Shown: positions 45,401-53,344, counted from the stretch's first letter. The stretch: 59,157 nucleotides of DNA from Aggregatilineales bacterium (GCA_029976025.1 JARKNX010000078.1:1-59157); one strand, 5' to 3'. Program-made: numbers and translations. Notes: generated by a model from the sequence alone, not told the origin.

Positions 45401-46425
45401 TACGAATCGAAGCCCATCTCATGGATGGTTTTCAGCTCATAATCCAGCCTGGCCACAATAGTCGGGTCGTCGGCACGGCTGCCATACCGCCAGGCCAGAC
45501 CCTTCTGGCACAGATACCGGAGGTAGGTCTCGCCGTCGAATCCCTCCGGAACCGGGAACAGCGGCAGGTGATAGCCGTCATATTCCAGATTGACATTACA
45601 GCGCTCAGCAATAGCCAGACTGTTAGTCAGCGCCTCCGGAACCTCGCCAAAAAGGTTCCACATCTCCTCCGGAGTGCGGAGGTGATAGCTGGGATCGGTC
45701 ATGCGCATCCGGTTCGCTTCGTTCTTGACGTTGCTGGTCTGGATGCACAACAGTGTATCGTGCGAGTCGTAATCGTCTTGCAGAACATAATGGACATCGT
45801 TGGTCGCCAGCAGCGGCACCCGGTTGTATTTGCTGTTCTCCACCAGCCACCGGTTGAGCGTGTGCAACTGAGGAATATCGTGCTCCTGAAGCTCCAGATA
45901 GAAGTTCTCCGGCCCGAAAACATCCTGGTACCAGCCGATCAGGTCGCGTATAGTGCGGTCATCCTGGCCTTCTTCGAACAGGCGCGGTATCTCCGCCGCC
46001 AGACATCCGCTGGTGGCGATCAGGCCGTCCGCGTGGCGAGCCATCAGCTCTCGATCAATGCGAGGGCGGTAGTAGTAACCGCGAATCTGCGATTCGCTGG
46101 CCAGCTTGAGCAGGTTGCGGTAGCCGGTCTGGTCGCGAGCCAGCAAAAGCATGTGGTACGGCTTGCTATCCAGATTGGGGTCGCGATCTTCCATCCCCCG
46201 CCGGGCCAGGTAGGCTTCCATGCCGATCACGGGCTTGATCTCGGCCTCCTTGGCCGCCCGGAAAAACTTGATCACGCCGAACATGGCTCCGTGATCAGTA
46301 ACAGCTACAGCGGGCATACCCAGCTCGCTGACCCGGGCCATCAGGCGATCAATCTTGCTCAGCCCATCCAGCAGGGAATACTCTGTATGGAGATGCAGAT
46401 GAACAAAGTTTCTGTCCTGGGACAT
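42445..46425 (-). CDS. dnaE: DNA polymerase III alpha subunit
   Basis: A 1326-residue replicative polymerase. The N-terminal PHP domain keeps its metal ligands (HLHLHTEYSLLDG, VTDHGAMFG, GMEAYLARR, YHMLLLARD, ATSGCLAAEI, ATNDVHYVLQ), so a PHP proofreading nuclease may be active. The polymerase active site has SMPDIDLDYPDDRR and GSGAGSVAAYCLGIT. A helix-hairpin-helix region (about 880-960) and an OB fold (about 1030-1110) follow. A Pro/Ala/Glu-rich linker of over 100 residues (about 1140-1250) precedes a small C-terminal domain. I chose the ATG at 46425 with AGGA upstream; homology begins at MSQDRNFVHLHLH, and the ATG at 46446 has a poor RBS. Confidence 0.96.
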   Translation of the reverse strand: MSQDRNFVHLHLHTEYSLLDGLSKIDRLMARVSELGMPAVAVTDHGAMFGVIKFFRAAKEAEIKPVIGMEAYLARRGMEDRDPNLDSKPYHMLLLARDQTGYRNLLKLASESQIRGYYYRPRIDRELMARHADGLIATSGCLAAEIPRLFEEGQDDRTIRDLIGWYQDVFGPENFYLELQEHDIPQLHTLNRWLVENSKYNRVPLLATNDVHYVLQDDYDSHDTLLCIQTSNVKNEANRMRMTDPSYHLRTPEEMWNLFGEVPEALTNSLAIAERCNVNLEYDGYHLPLFPVPEGFDGETYLRYLCQKGLAWRYGSRADDPTIVARLDYELKTIHEMGFDSYFLIVWDLCEFARHADIWWNVRGSGAGSVAAYCLGITSIDPLQNNLIFERFLNPGRVSMPDIDLDYPDDRRSEMIQYTAAKYGEDKVAAIITFGTLGSKAAIRDVGRALDMPLSDVNRIAGMLPSGAKPIKFDDALGTDPEKAVPELKEVFESDPEVRKLIETARSLEGVVRHASTHAAGVIVADRPLDEYIPLHRPTKGSAEDAPVKLVTQFDMETCESIGLLKVDFLGLSTLTIMRRVCELIEKYHGIRYTMENIPYRPDPDDPAITEQVRQMFDLIGRGETIGVFQIESSGMRKMMMEMRPRTFEHIVAAISLYRPGPMEYIPRYNRRMHGDEPIEYKHPKLIPILEETYGIIVYQEQIMQVAADLFGYSLGDADLMRRAVSKKKEKDLQVHKDIFIDRGPQHGVDVESAAAIFDDIAEFARYGFNKSHAADYAVITCQTAFLKAHYPVEYMTGLLSVHRDDTAKVSHFTAECRRMGIPILAPDVNSSELDFTIEMVNGRPGIRYGLAAIKNAGVGPLEHVLEQRQAGGPFVSLGDFCKRVDLRLVQKRALESMIKVGALDSFGSRPQLLAVLDRMLNYSAEQHRAAEVGQLSLFEMEMVGGADSEDFLGNLPALPDADPRDRLRWERELIGLYVSSHPLESVLEYVQNPLNIIAQSGEIRENADAFPPERSVTLVGLVDSLRPLITRRGDAMAVLTLEDLQGQIEAVMFPRTWQDYREKVQEGAVILIEGKVDTSRGDPQIIVDSVSLEFVNQQAEEGVLTSGPSFRTIELPGWLADELDFEEGPRRLDEDIEDSETDELAAPSAAVEEFTTPAYISPATAGGAPDLPDVVPQIVPESSTPAPAESEPPSWAASAPPAARPAPPIVVPERRHSYGPGRKPEWAVEDAGAIVEEDQPTIRPGLLIVRFERSDDVARDRRRLRRIHGLLVQYPGVDRFRIELHSSRQKVVLDFPNHTTGYCDTLVADLRAQEGIHLDWKPDAE

Positions 46426-46486
46426 CCGCGATCCTATCACTCTCATCCCGCGGGGCAGATCAGCACAATTGTTTCACATACCTGCC

Positions 46487-46495
46487 ATTATAGCA
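46487..46495 (-). promoter_or_regulatory. Extended -10 promoter for dnaE
   Basis: On the minus strand TGCTATAAT is a consensus -10 (46487-46492) with the TGn extension, 62 bases before the dnaE ATG. No -35 is obvious, as expected for extended -10 promoters. Confidence 0.65.
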
Positions 46496-46611
46496 TATCA
46501 ACCTGACCGCCTGGCAGTATTTTAAGGTATCGGGGCCGGGCCGGGCTGGCAGCGATGGTCACCCCATCTTCCTCGCGGACGCTATGAAGCGCAAAAAGCG
46601 GCAGAACCCTG

Positions 46612-46617
46612 TACAAT
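46612..46617 (+). promoter_or_regulatory. -10 box for mutM
   Basis: TACAAT lies 55 bases before the mutM ATG; the -35 is weak. The divergent gap 46426-46672 holds this and the dnaE promoter. Confidence 0.45.
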
Positions 46618-46672
46618 AGCGCCGGCCAATGGAGCGTTACACGCCACGCTAAAGACAAATTCGGAGGCCCCT

Positions 46673-47491
46673 ATGCCCGAACTCCCTGAAGTCGAAACCG
46701 TCGTGCGCGGCCTGCGGGATCCGCTGGTCGGGCGCGTCATCACCGCCGCCTGGCTGGACTGGCCCCGGAGCCTGATCATGCCCGACCCGGCAACCTTTCA
46801 GCAACAAATCGCCGGGCAAGCCTTCCAGCGAATCGAACGGCGCGGCAAGTATATCCTGTGCCATCTGGACGCTTTCGCCCTGATCATCCACCTCAAGATG
46901 ACAGGCCGGCTGTATGTCGCCCCGGCGCAAACGACATACGGTGCCGATCGGTGGGTGCATTTCCGCTTCGATCTGGACAACGGCGCGCAACTGCGCTTCT
47001 CCGACTCGCGCAAATTCGGGCGCGTTTACCTCACCCCTGTCCCGGCGGATGTGGTCGGCTCGCTGGGGCCAGAACCGCTGGAGGATGCCTTCACCCCGGG
47101 CGTATTTCAAGAGCGAATAGCGGATCGTCGGGGCCGCCTGAAGTCGCTGCTGCTTGACCAGGAATTCGTGGCGGGCATCGGCAACATCTACGCCGACGAA
47201 GCGTTATTCCGCGCCGGGCTACACCCGCTGCGTACCGCTGACAGCCTGACCGGCGACGAACAGCGCCGGCTGTACGAGGGCATCCGGGAGGCGCTCCAGA
47301 CTGGCATCGACCGCGAAGGCGCCAGTATCAACTGGTATCGGAAGCCGGATGGGAGCCAGGGCGACGCGCAAAAACACTTTTTCGTCTATGGCCGCACCGG
47401 CCTGCCCTGCCCACGCTGCGGCACGTCGATCGTCCGCGCTCGAATAGGAGGCCGCAGCACACACTTTTGTCCCACTTGCCAAGCCCGGTAA
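46673..47491 (+). CDS. mutM: Formamidopyrimidine-DNA glycosylase
   Basis: A 272-residue bifunctional base-excision enzyme that removes 8-oxoguanine and formamidopyrimidines and nicks the abasic site. The N-terminal MPELPEVETVVRGL supplies the catalytic Pro2 and Glu3. The beta-strand lysine is in RIERRGKYIL. The helix-two-turn-helix region contains DQEFVAGIGNIYADEALFRAGLHP. The zinc finger CPRCGTSIVRARIGGRSTHFCPTCQ closes the protein. GGAGG precedes the ATG. It is divergent from dnaE. Confidence 0.96.
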   Translation: MPELPEVETVVRGLRDPLVGRVITAAWLDWPRSLIMPDPATFQQQIAGQAFQRIERRGKYILCHLDAFALIIHLKMTGRLYVAPAQTTYGADRWVHFRFDLDNGAQLRFSDSRKFGRVYLTPVPADVVGSLGPEPLEDAFTPGVFQERIADRRGRLKSLLLDQEFVAGIGNIYADEALFRAGLHPLRTADSLTGDEQRRLYEGIREALQTGIDREGASINWYRKPDGSQGDAQKHFFVYGRTGLPCPRCGTSIVRARIGGRSTHFCPTCQAR

Positions 47492-47539
47492 TTCTATAGA
47501 GAATCAAGATATCAGTCGTTAAAACCGGGGAACATCTTC

Positions 47540-48559
47540 ATGGAAATACAAGACTTCATTCAACAGGTGCCTGCCGGCATGTTCATCACAGTCTGTGGCT
47601 CGGGCCTCCTGCTTCTGGTCGTATGGGGCTTCATTCTCTATCGGCGGGCGCATCGCAAGACCCGCAGGCAAATCCTGCCCTCCACCCCGGAGGTTGAATC
47701 AGCCATCGCACAGCCGATCTCGGATATTTCAGCCGCCTCGGAGACAGCGCCAGCTTCAAACACGCCCGCCCGGCCAGGTGGAATCATGCAGTCCATCAAG
47801 CATTTCTTCTTCTACACCGAAGAGGAGAAGGCGGCCAGACAGGCCGCTCCCCCGGCAGGGGCAGCGACCAGCCCTGCGCAGTCCGGGGTCGCAACGCCGC
47901 CAGCGCCTTCGGATGCCGTTGAAGTGCTGCATCTGTATCGCGATGTCGTGGATGGCACGCTGATTGTCCAGATCGGCGATCAATCCTATCGCACGATGGG
48001 GGACATCAGAGCGGGAGGCCAGGAGCGGCGCTTCATGGCCGTCCTGCGCGAGTTAGCCCGGATGGCCAAAGAGACAGCCGCCGATGTGAGCGGACCAGAA
48101 GAAGTCATCACGGAGACGCCGGCTCAACCCCAGCCGCCCGCCACGCCTCCTGCAGCACCTGCTCCCCCTGCAGCGCCCATACCTCCTGCGGCGTCCACGC
48201 CTCCCGCAGCGCCAGCAGCGCCCTTAAGCGCATACGCTGATACTTCTCCGGAGGTGGAGCCGATCGGGTCGTTCTTCGACAACGTGCGCCGGGCTGTCCG
48301 CACCGGCGGCAAGCCGACGCCGCAGCCGATGGTGACAGAAACCACCACTATAGCCGACCAGATCGACGAAATCTTGCAGGCCCGCCTGTACCATTCGGAA
48401 GAATTTCGCAACCGGCGGATGCATCTGCGCCCTGCCCTCAGCGGCGGGGTGCGAATCGAAATTGACGGCTCCTTCTACGAAGCCGTGTCGGATATTCCGG
48501 ATGACGAAGTGCGCGCTTTTGTGCAGGGCGCAATCACCGAATGGGAAGCGCGCAGTTAG
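47540..48559 (+). CDS. Single-pass membrane protein with Pro/Ala-rich linker, unknown function
   Basis: A 339-residue protein. One transmembrane helix (about 15-35, MFITVCGSGLLLLVVWGFILY) is followed by a basic stop-transfer segment, giving a large cytoplasmic part. Two short related alpha/beta modules stand out: VVDGTLIVQIGDQSYRTMGDIRAGGQERRFMAVLRELARM (about 135-175) and LSGGVRIEIDGSFYEAVSDIPDDEVRAFVQGAITEWE (C-terminal). They look like a duplicated unit. Between them lies a Pro/Ala repeat tract (about 195-235) encoded by degenerate GCTCC/GCAGC repeats. No family is recognised. It follows mutM by 48 bases. Confidence 0.65.
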   Translation: MEIQDFIQQVPAGMFITVCGSGLLLLVVWGFILYRRAHRKTRRQILPSTPEVESAIAQPISDISAASETAPASNTPARPGGIMQSIKHFFFYTEEEKAARQAAPPAGAATSPAQSGVATPPAPSDAVEVLHLYRDVVDGTLIVQIGDQSYRTMGDIRAGGQERRFMAVLRELARMAKETAADVSGPEEVITETPAQPQPPATPPAAPAPPAAPIPPAASTPPAAPAAPLSAYADTSPEVEPIGSFFDNVRRAVRTGGKPTPQPMVTETTTIADQIDEILQARLYHSEEFRNRRMHLRPALSGGVRIEIDGSFYEAVSDIPDDEVRAFVQGAITEWEARS

Positions 48560-48574
48560 CCGCCAGCCGTTCAC

Positions 48575-48607
48575 AAAAACGCGGGCGCCTGTAATATAAG
48601 CGCCCGC
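48575..48607 (-). terminator. Terminator hairpin of deoC (possibly bidirectional)
   Basis: Perfect 8-bp arms GCGGGCGC (48581-48588) and GCGCCCGC (48600-48607) surround an 11-base AT-rich loop. On the minus strand TTTTT (48575-48579) follows one base after the stem, right after the deoC stop. It also lies between convergent genes. Confidence 0.85.
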
Positions 48608-48625
48608 ATTGATTCCGACAGCCAG

Positions 48626-49312
48626 TTACTTACCGCCGAACGCAGCCTCCCATTCGGCGAAAATCTTCTCGGTCTGCGTCGCGCCGAAGCGGGTCACGCC
48701 AACGGCTCGCACCGCCAGGGCGTCTTCCAGCGAGCGGACGCCGTGCGCGGCTTTGACCTGCACTCTCGTGCTGACGGTAGCCCGCATCAGCTTCAGGCTC
48801 TCAATCGTATAGCCGGTTGGCGCGAAGCCCGTGCTGGTCTTGACGAAGTGAGCGCCAGCCTCCTCGCAAAGCTGGCAGGCCGTAACAATCTGATCATCAT
48901 TCAGGTAGGCCACTTCCAGGATGACTTTGACCACCGCACCGCCCGCCGCCGCTACAACAGCGGCGATATCGTCGCGCACGTACCCGTATTCTCCGCCCAG
49001 CAGCGCGCCGACATTCAGCACCATGTCGATTTCCTGCGCCCCGTGCTCAATCGCCTCGCGCGTCTGGCTTGCTTTGCAGGCCGTCGTACCGTAGCCAAAG
49101 GGGAAGTCGATGACCGGGTTGACCCTGACATCGCTGCCCTGCAGCATCTGCGCTGCCAGCGGCACGTAGCACGGCTTGACCGTAGCCGCCGCGACATCGT
49201 ACTTGAGGGCAATCTCCAGCCCGGCGATCGTGTCCTGACGGGTGAGCACAGGCCGCAGGATGGAATGGTCGATCATCTTGGCCAGTTCATGGCGCGAAAT
49301 TGTCTGTTCCAT
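48626..49312 (-). CDS. deoC: Deoxyribose-phosphate aldolase
   Basis: A 228-residue class I aldolase that splits 2-deoxyribose-5-phosphate into glyceraldehyde-3-phosphate and acetaldehyde. The Schiff-base lysine is in GAHFVKTSTGFAPTG. The second active-site lysine is in VQVKAAHGVRSLEDAL. The opening IDHSILRPVLTRQD and VKVILEVAYLNDDQI are family blocks. In characterised DeoC enzymes the last motif reads K-x-x-GG-I/V-R and binds phosphate; here the first Gly is His (codon CAC). The RBS before the ATG is weak. A perfect Shine-Dalgarno-like AAAGGAGGT lies about 55 bases further upstream without a start codon after it. Confidence 0.9.
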   Translation of the reverse strand: MEQTISRHELAKMIDHSILRPVLTRQDTIAGLEIALKYDVAAATVKPCYVPLAAQMLQGSDVRVNPVIDFPFGYGTTACKASQTREAIEHGAQEIDMVLNVGALLGGEYGYVRDDIAAVVAAAGGAVVKVILEVAYLNDDQIVTACQLCEEAGAHFVKTSTGFAPTGYTIESLKLMRATVSTRVQVKAAHGVRSLEDALAVRAVGVTRFGATQTEKIFAEWEAAFGGK

Positions 49313-49511
49313 AGAAATTCCCGGCGGAGGCTGCCGCTCTCAAACGACAGCGGAAACCGGGTGACCTCCTTTCGCTTCAGTTAGGCACAAACGTGCCAGA
49401 ATAGGCTCAATACGGCCGGCCAAAGGGGACAGCGGGATAATAGCCGCGGCCCACGACCGGCGGAACTTCGGGCAGGTAGTTGCGCGCGCGAGTCCACCAG
49501 CACCGCGCCAA

Positions 49512-50375
49512 TCAGCATCGGGCCAGAGGAACCGGGACAACCTGCGGATTGCCATCCTCAGCCAGCCGCAGACGCCCCGCAGGCACCTGACCATCGTGCG
49601 GAAAGATCAGCAAGGCGTTCGTCGCCAGCGCCCACCTTTGCCAGCGCCGCTTAGTCTCCAGAGTGACGAGCGGCTCAACATCGTAGGCTGTCATCCAGCC
49701 CAGTCTGGCGAAGTGTACCGCGTAAGACGCCATATCCCCCACAAAAAGGGCGTGTTCCCCGCCGCTCTCCAGACGGACGCTGATATGCCCGGGCGCATGC
49801 CCCGGCGTACGGACGGCGAACACGCCCGGCGCAAGCTCTTCTTCCTCGCCGTCGAGCAACCGCAACTGGCCGGTCCGGGCCAGCGGCTCGAAGTTGTCGC
49901 CGAGGTACGTCGCCCGCGTCCGCTCATTGGGATGTGCGGCATCCTCGTACTCCCGCCGGTGAGCTGCATAGACTGCGCCGGGAAATGCCGGCACGACGGC
50001 GCCCGCCGCATCCAGCCGGGTGTTGCCGCCGCAGTGATCGCCATGAAGATGGGTGTTGATCACCAGATCAACCGCATCCGGCGCAATACCCAGCCGGCTC
50101 AATCCGCCCGGAAGGCCACCGTCCGGCCGGTCGAGATTCCAGATCGCCCGCGCCTTCGCGGTGAGCTTATCTCCCAGCCCGGTATCAACCACGATAGTCC
50201 TGCCACCCGTCCTGATCACCAGGCAGTGAAGTTCCATCGGGACTCGATTCTCGTCATCCGGCGGCATAACCCTCCGCCACAGAACGCGAGGGACCAGCCC
50301 GAAGACTCCCCCGGCATCGACGTAAGTCGTGCCATCGTTGATCAGGTGAAGATGCATATCGCCAATCGTGATCAT
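49512..50375 (-). CDS. MBL-fold metallo-hydrolase
   Basis: A 287-residue metallo-beta-lactamase-fold protein with no signal peptide. The metal motif HLHGDHCGGN (HxHxDH, near residue 111) is present, with later ligands in TPGHAPGHISVRL and ALFVGDMASYA. The N-terminal beta strand pair (TIGDMHLHLINDGTTYVDAG) and VIRTGGRTIVVDTGLGDKL fit the quorum-quenching lactonase and methyl-parathion-hydrolase-like branch. Substrate is unknown. It starts 66 bases after the stop of the GAF histidine kinase on the same strand. The frame continues in sense for 34 codons after its TGA. Confidence 0.88.
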   Translation of the reverse strand: MITIGDMHLHLINDGTTYVDAGGVFGLVPRVLWRRVMPPDDENRVPMELHCLVIRTGGRTIVVDTGLGDKLTAKARAIWNLDRPDGGLPGGLSRLGIAPDAVDLVINTHLHGDHCGGNTRLDAAGAVVPAFPGAVYAAHRREYEDAAHPNERTRATYLGDNFEPLARTGQLRLLDGEEEELAPGVFAVRTPGHAPGHISVRLESGGEHALFVGDMASYAVHFARLGWMTAYDVEPLVTLETKRRWQRWALATNALLIFPHDGQVPAGRLRLAEDGNPQVVPVPLARC

Positions 50376-50441
50376 CGGGCCACACCTGTGAGCACCCCGG
50401 GGCCATCCGGCGGGAAGACAACCGGGCGCCGGAATAGCTGA

Positions 50442-53009
50442 TCAGGCCGGGGGATTTTCAAGCCGGGGCAGGACCAGCGTGAAAGTGCTGCCCTTGCCCT
50501 TTTCGCTGGCAACGGTGACATGCCCCTGATGCGCTTCCACCACGCGCCGCACAATCGCCAGGCCAATGCCTGAGCCGCCTGTGCCGGGTTGATCGGGGTC
50601 CTTGATCTGATAAAAACGCTGGAAGACCCGTTCCAGATATTCCGGAGCAATGCCGATTCCGGTATCGGATACGCTGAGGATAGCCTCATGTCCGCCATCC
50701 GACGTCTGCGTGCGGACGGTGACGCTCCCACCCTCAGGCGTGAATTTCGCCGCGTTAGCCAGCAGGTTATCCACCGCCTGGCCCAGGCGTCTGCGGTCGG
50801 CACGGACCCAGGCTTTCTCAGGAGCGAGCTCCATATTGAAGCTGATTTGTTTCTCGCCATGCATCAGACGGGCGGAAGCCAGCGCCTCCTCAACAAACGC
50901 ATTAAGCTCCAGATCTTCCAGCTCGAGTGTATTCTCGTCGATCTGCTCCAGGGTGACCACATCAGTAATCAGGCGCTGAATGGCATCTGCCTTATCGGAG
51001 ATGATGCGTAGAGCGTCCTGTTGTTCCGCCTGGACTGTCCCTAGTTCGCCATCCTGAAGCAGGCTGGCATACCCCTTAATGTAGGTCAGCGGCGTGCGCA
51101 GCTCGTGAGAAAGGTTCTGGATCAGCTCTTCGCGAAGCTGCTCCACTGTGCGCAGCTCTTCATTAGCCTCGGCCAGCTTGCGGGCGCGGTCAGCTTCGGC
51201 CTGATAAAGCCGGGCATTCTCCAGCGTCGCAGCAACCTGGGCCGCGGCAATGGTCAGGATATGCTCGTGGTTGGCCGTGAACGCGGCGGGGCGCTGGCTG
51301 TCCAGATTCAGCGATCCCAGGACATGATTCTGAAACGCGATTGGCACAGCGATGACACTGTGTACGTCGGGATCGAAAATCGGCGAATCGACCCTGGCAT
51401 GGACATCCGGCACGTAGACCGATCGTCCCGTCGCTACGACCTGCCCGGCAATCCCCTCCCCCACCTTCCAGCGCACTGACTTCTGCCAGTGCTCCTTAAC
51501 CCCTACGGCGGCCTGGATGACCAGCTCGTCCGGGTTGGCCTCATCGCGCAGCGTGATGACGCAGGCCCGGCAGTGAAAGGTGTCGCGCAGCACGCGCGCC
51601 ACCAGCGGCAGAATCTCCTCGCTGGCCAGGCGACCCGTAATTTGCTGAGCGAGCGAATAGAGGGCCGATACCTCCTCAAACTGCTGGAGGAGATTGTCGC
51701 GGTAGTAGGTGTTCTCCAGGACAATGGCGGCCTGTTGCCCGAGCAGGTTGAGCATCCGCCGCTCATCCTGACGGAAGAAATGCGCCTCGCGATACGCCAG
51801 AGCCAGCACGCCGAAGCGCTGCCCGGACCGCCGGATAGGATATGCGGCTACTGAAGCGGGCGGCCAGTTAAAATCTTTCCGGACGCGCGGATGGTCGCCG
51901 GCCTGGTTGAGCACGAACGACGACCCCTGCTCATCGACCAGGGCAATCACTCCGTCCGGCTCCGGCTCCGGACATTCGAAGATCGGCCCTTCAGCCGTCC
52001 GACCATTGGCAAACTGAAGACTCCCCACCGCGCCGGGCCGCAGGTAAAGACGGACCTCATCCGGGTGGAGTAGCTCAGAGATGGCGTCGCTGAGGACTTC
52101 GGCAATCTGGCTCTGGCCGAAGACGGTTGTCAACCGCAGGAAGACGCTCTGAAGCGAGGCCAGCGTAGCCAATCGCATCGCCGTCTGCTCGTACAGGTGC
52201 GCATTATAGATGGCGACGGCTGTCTGGGCGGCAACGGCTTCCAGCAGCCATAGATCCTCATCAGTATAGACATCGGGCTTGCTGCTTTGAACGGAGAGCG
52301 CTCCTACTACCTCATCCTTGACGGTGAGCGGCTCTATCACGACGGCCCGGGAGATAGTGCCGTAACGGAGGTAGGGCACCGGCGGCTCATCCCGCAGCAG
52401 GTCCCCGATTCGCACACTCTCCCGCCTGGAGATAGCCCACCCGACCAGCCCATCCCCCAGCGCCTGCGTGATATCCGGGACAGGTGCACCCTCGTCGATC
52501 ACTTCACGCAGGTGAAGCAGCCCTGTCTCGCGATCGTAAAGCACAACAAAAAAGCTATCAAGCGGCACCAGCGCGACGATATTCTCGCGGACAGTCCGCA
52601 GCACGCCATCCAGATCAAGGCGGGAGATTGCCAGGCCCAGGCTGTGCAAGGAATTGAGCAGCGCCAACTGGCGATAACCGACCCGATAGCAGGCGACAAG
52701 ATATTCTTCACGATTCGGGATGCGAGAAAGAGATACGGAAACCGGACAGGCTTCAGATTCGGCTATCTGGATCAGGGCAACCGTCCTGGCCTCGGATTCT
52801 TGAGCGGCGCGTTTCAACAGGCCCGCCCACCAGTCGTCAAAGGCGATTCCGCTGTACGGCCTCAGCACCTCTGACAGCCGGCGCACCTCCGCTGTGTCCG
52901 GCATCATCCCCCCCAGGATATCGCTCTGTGTATTCACCAGGACGGCCAGAAAGGCCGGCTCGCCCGAGTGAGGAGGCAACACATCAGGGCCAGACGCCGC
53001 GGTTTCCAT
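50442..53009 (-). CDS. Multi-GAF sensor histidine kinase
   Basis: An 855-residue soluble kinase without membrane helices. About three GAF-like domains occupy residues 125-600 (LVPLDSFFVVLYDRETGLLHLREVIDEG; RLYLRPGAVGSL; FHCRACVITLRDEANPDELVIQAA). A coiled-coil stretch (about 600-625) is followed by HisKA with the acceptor His in LIQNLSHELRTPLTYIKGY and an HATPase domain with NLLANAAKFTPEGG, DTGIGIAP and GTGGSGIGLAIVRR. I chose the ATG at 53009 with GGAG upstream over a TTG at 53024. It is the last gene of a tight five-gene cluster with a KaiC-like ATPase. No response regulator is adjacent. Confidence 0.92.
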   Translation of the reverse strand: METAASGPDVLPPHSGEPAFLAVLVNTQSDILGGMMPDTAEVRRLSEVLRPYSGIAFDDWWAGLLKRAAQESEARTVALIQIAESEACPVSVSLSRIPNREEYLVACYRVGYRQLALLNSLHSLGLAISRLDLDGVLRTVRENIVALVPLDSFFVVLYDRETGLLHLREVIDEGAPVPDITQALGDGLVGWAISRRESVRIGDLLRDEPPVPYLRYGTISRAVVIEPLTVKDEVVGALSVQSSKPDVYTDEDLWLLEAVAAQTAVAIYNAHLYEQTAMRLATLASLQSVFLRLTTVFGQSQIAEVLSDAISELLHPDEVRLYLRPGAVGSLQFANGRTAEGPIFECPEPEPDGVIALVDEQGSSFVLNQAGDHPRVRKDFNWPPASVAAYPIRRSGQRFGVLALAYREAHFFRQDERRMLNLLGQQAAIVLENTYYRDNLLQQFEEVSALYSLAQQITGRLASEEILPLVARVLRDTFHCRACVITLRDEANPDELVIQAAVGVKEHWQKSVRWKVGEGIAGQVVATGRSVYVPDVHARVDSPIFDPDVHSVIAVPIAFQNHVLGSLNLDSQRPAAFTANHEHILTIAAAQVAATLENARLYQAEADRARKLAEANEELRTVEQLREELIQNLSHELRTPLTYIKGYASLLQDGELGTVQAEQQDALRIISDKADAIQRLITDVVTLEQIDENTLELEDLELNAFVEEALASARLMHGEKQISFNMELAPEKAWVRADRRRLGQAVDNLLANAAKFTPEGGSVTVRTQTSDGGHEAILSVSDTGIGIAPEYLERVFQRFYQIKDPDQPGTGGSGIGLAIVRRVVEAHQGHVTVASEKGKGSTFTLVLPRLENPPA

Positions 53010-53029
53010 GCCCGACAACTCCAATCCTC

Positions 53030-53335
53030 TCAGTTGCTGCGTTCACCGAACAGCCAGCTCCAGTAGCGCCAGGCCACCACCACGCCCAGGGTCACACCCA
53101 GCGCGAAGGTCAGAGTACAGACAAGCGCGAGGGTGTCGGTGATCTCGCTCACCGCCAGCAAGCGCGCCGCGGCGCTGACGCCAGTCAGGCCGGCGGCCAC
53201 AAAGAACCACCGGTAATAGGCCGGCATTTTGATCACCGAGCCCAGGCGCTGGCTGAGCATTCCCATGATCACCAGCGCCAGGCAGACAGAGATCGGCCCC
53301 AGCGCGCTGAGCAATATGATCGCGGCATCTGTCAT
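53030..53335 (-). CDS. Small three-helix membrane protein (cluster member 2)
   Basis: A 101-residue membrane protein with three hydrophobic helices (about 4-27, 43-62 and 68-92) joined by short loops. Polar or charged residues (Arg, Asp, Glu) lie between helices 2 and 3, and the C-terminus WSWLFGERSN is probably cytoplasmic. AGGGAGG precedes the ATG. It is nine bases after the other small membrane gene and 20 bases before the kinase. I suggest it is a separate membrane input module for the soluble kinase or the KaiC-like protein; this rests on position only. Confidence 0.75.
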   Translation of the reverse strand: MTDAAIILLSALGPISVCLALVIMGMLSQRLGSVIKMPAYYRWFFVAAGLTGVSAAARLLAVSEITDTLALVCTLTFALGVTLGVVVAWRYWSWLFGERSN

Positions 53336-53344
53336 GACACCTCC

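Noticed and set aside
44818..46506. Plus-strand open frame of 562 codons opposite dnaE
   Set aside because: Antisense to the conserved PHP and polymerase region of DnaE; no recognisable motif.
49512..49514. Selenocysteine at the TGA of the MBL hydrolase
   Set aside because: The residue after Cys at the extreme C-terminus is not a known selenocysteine position in this fold, and I see no clear SECIS-like hairpin just downstream.
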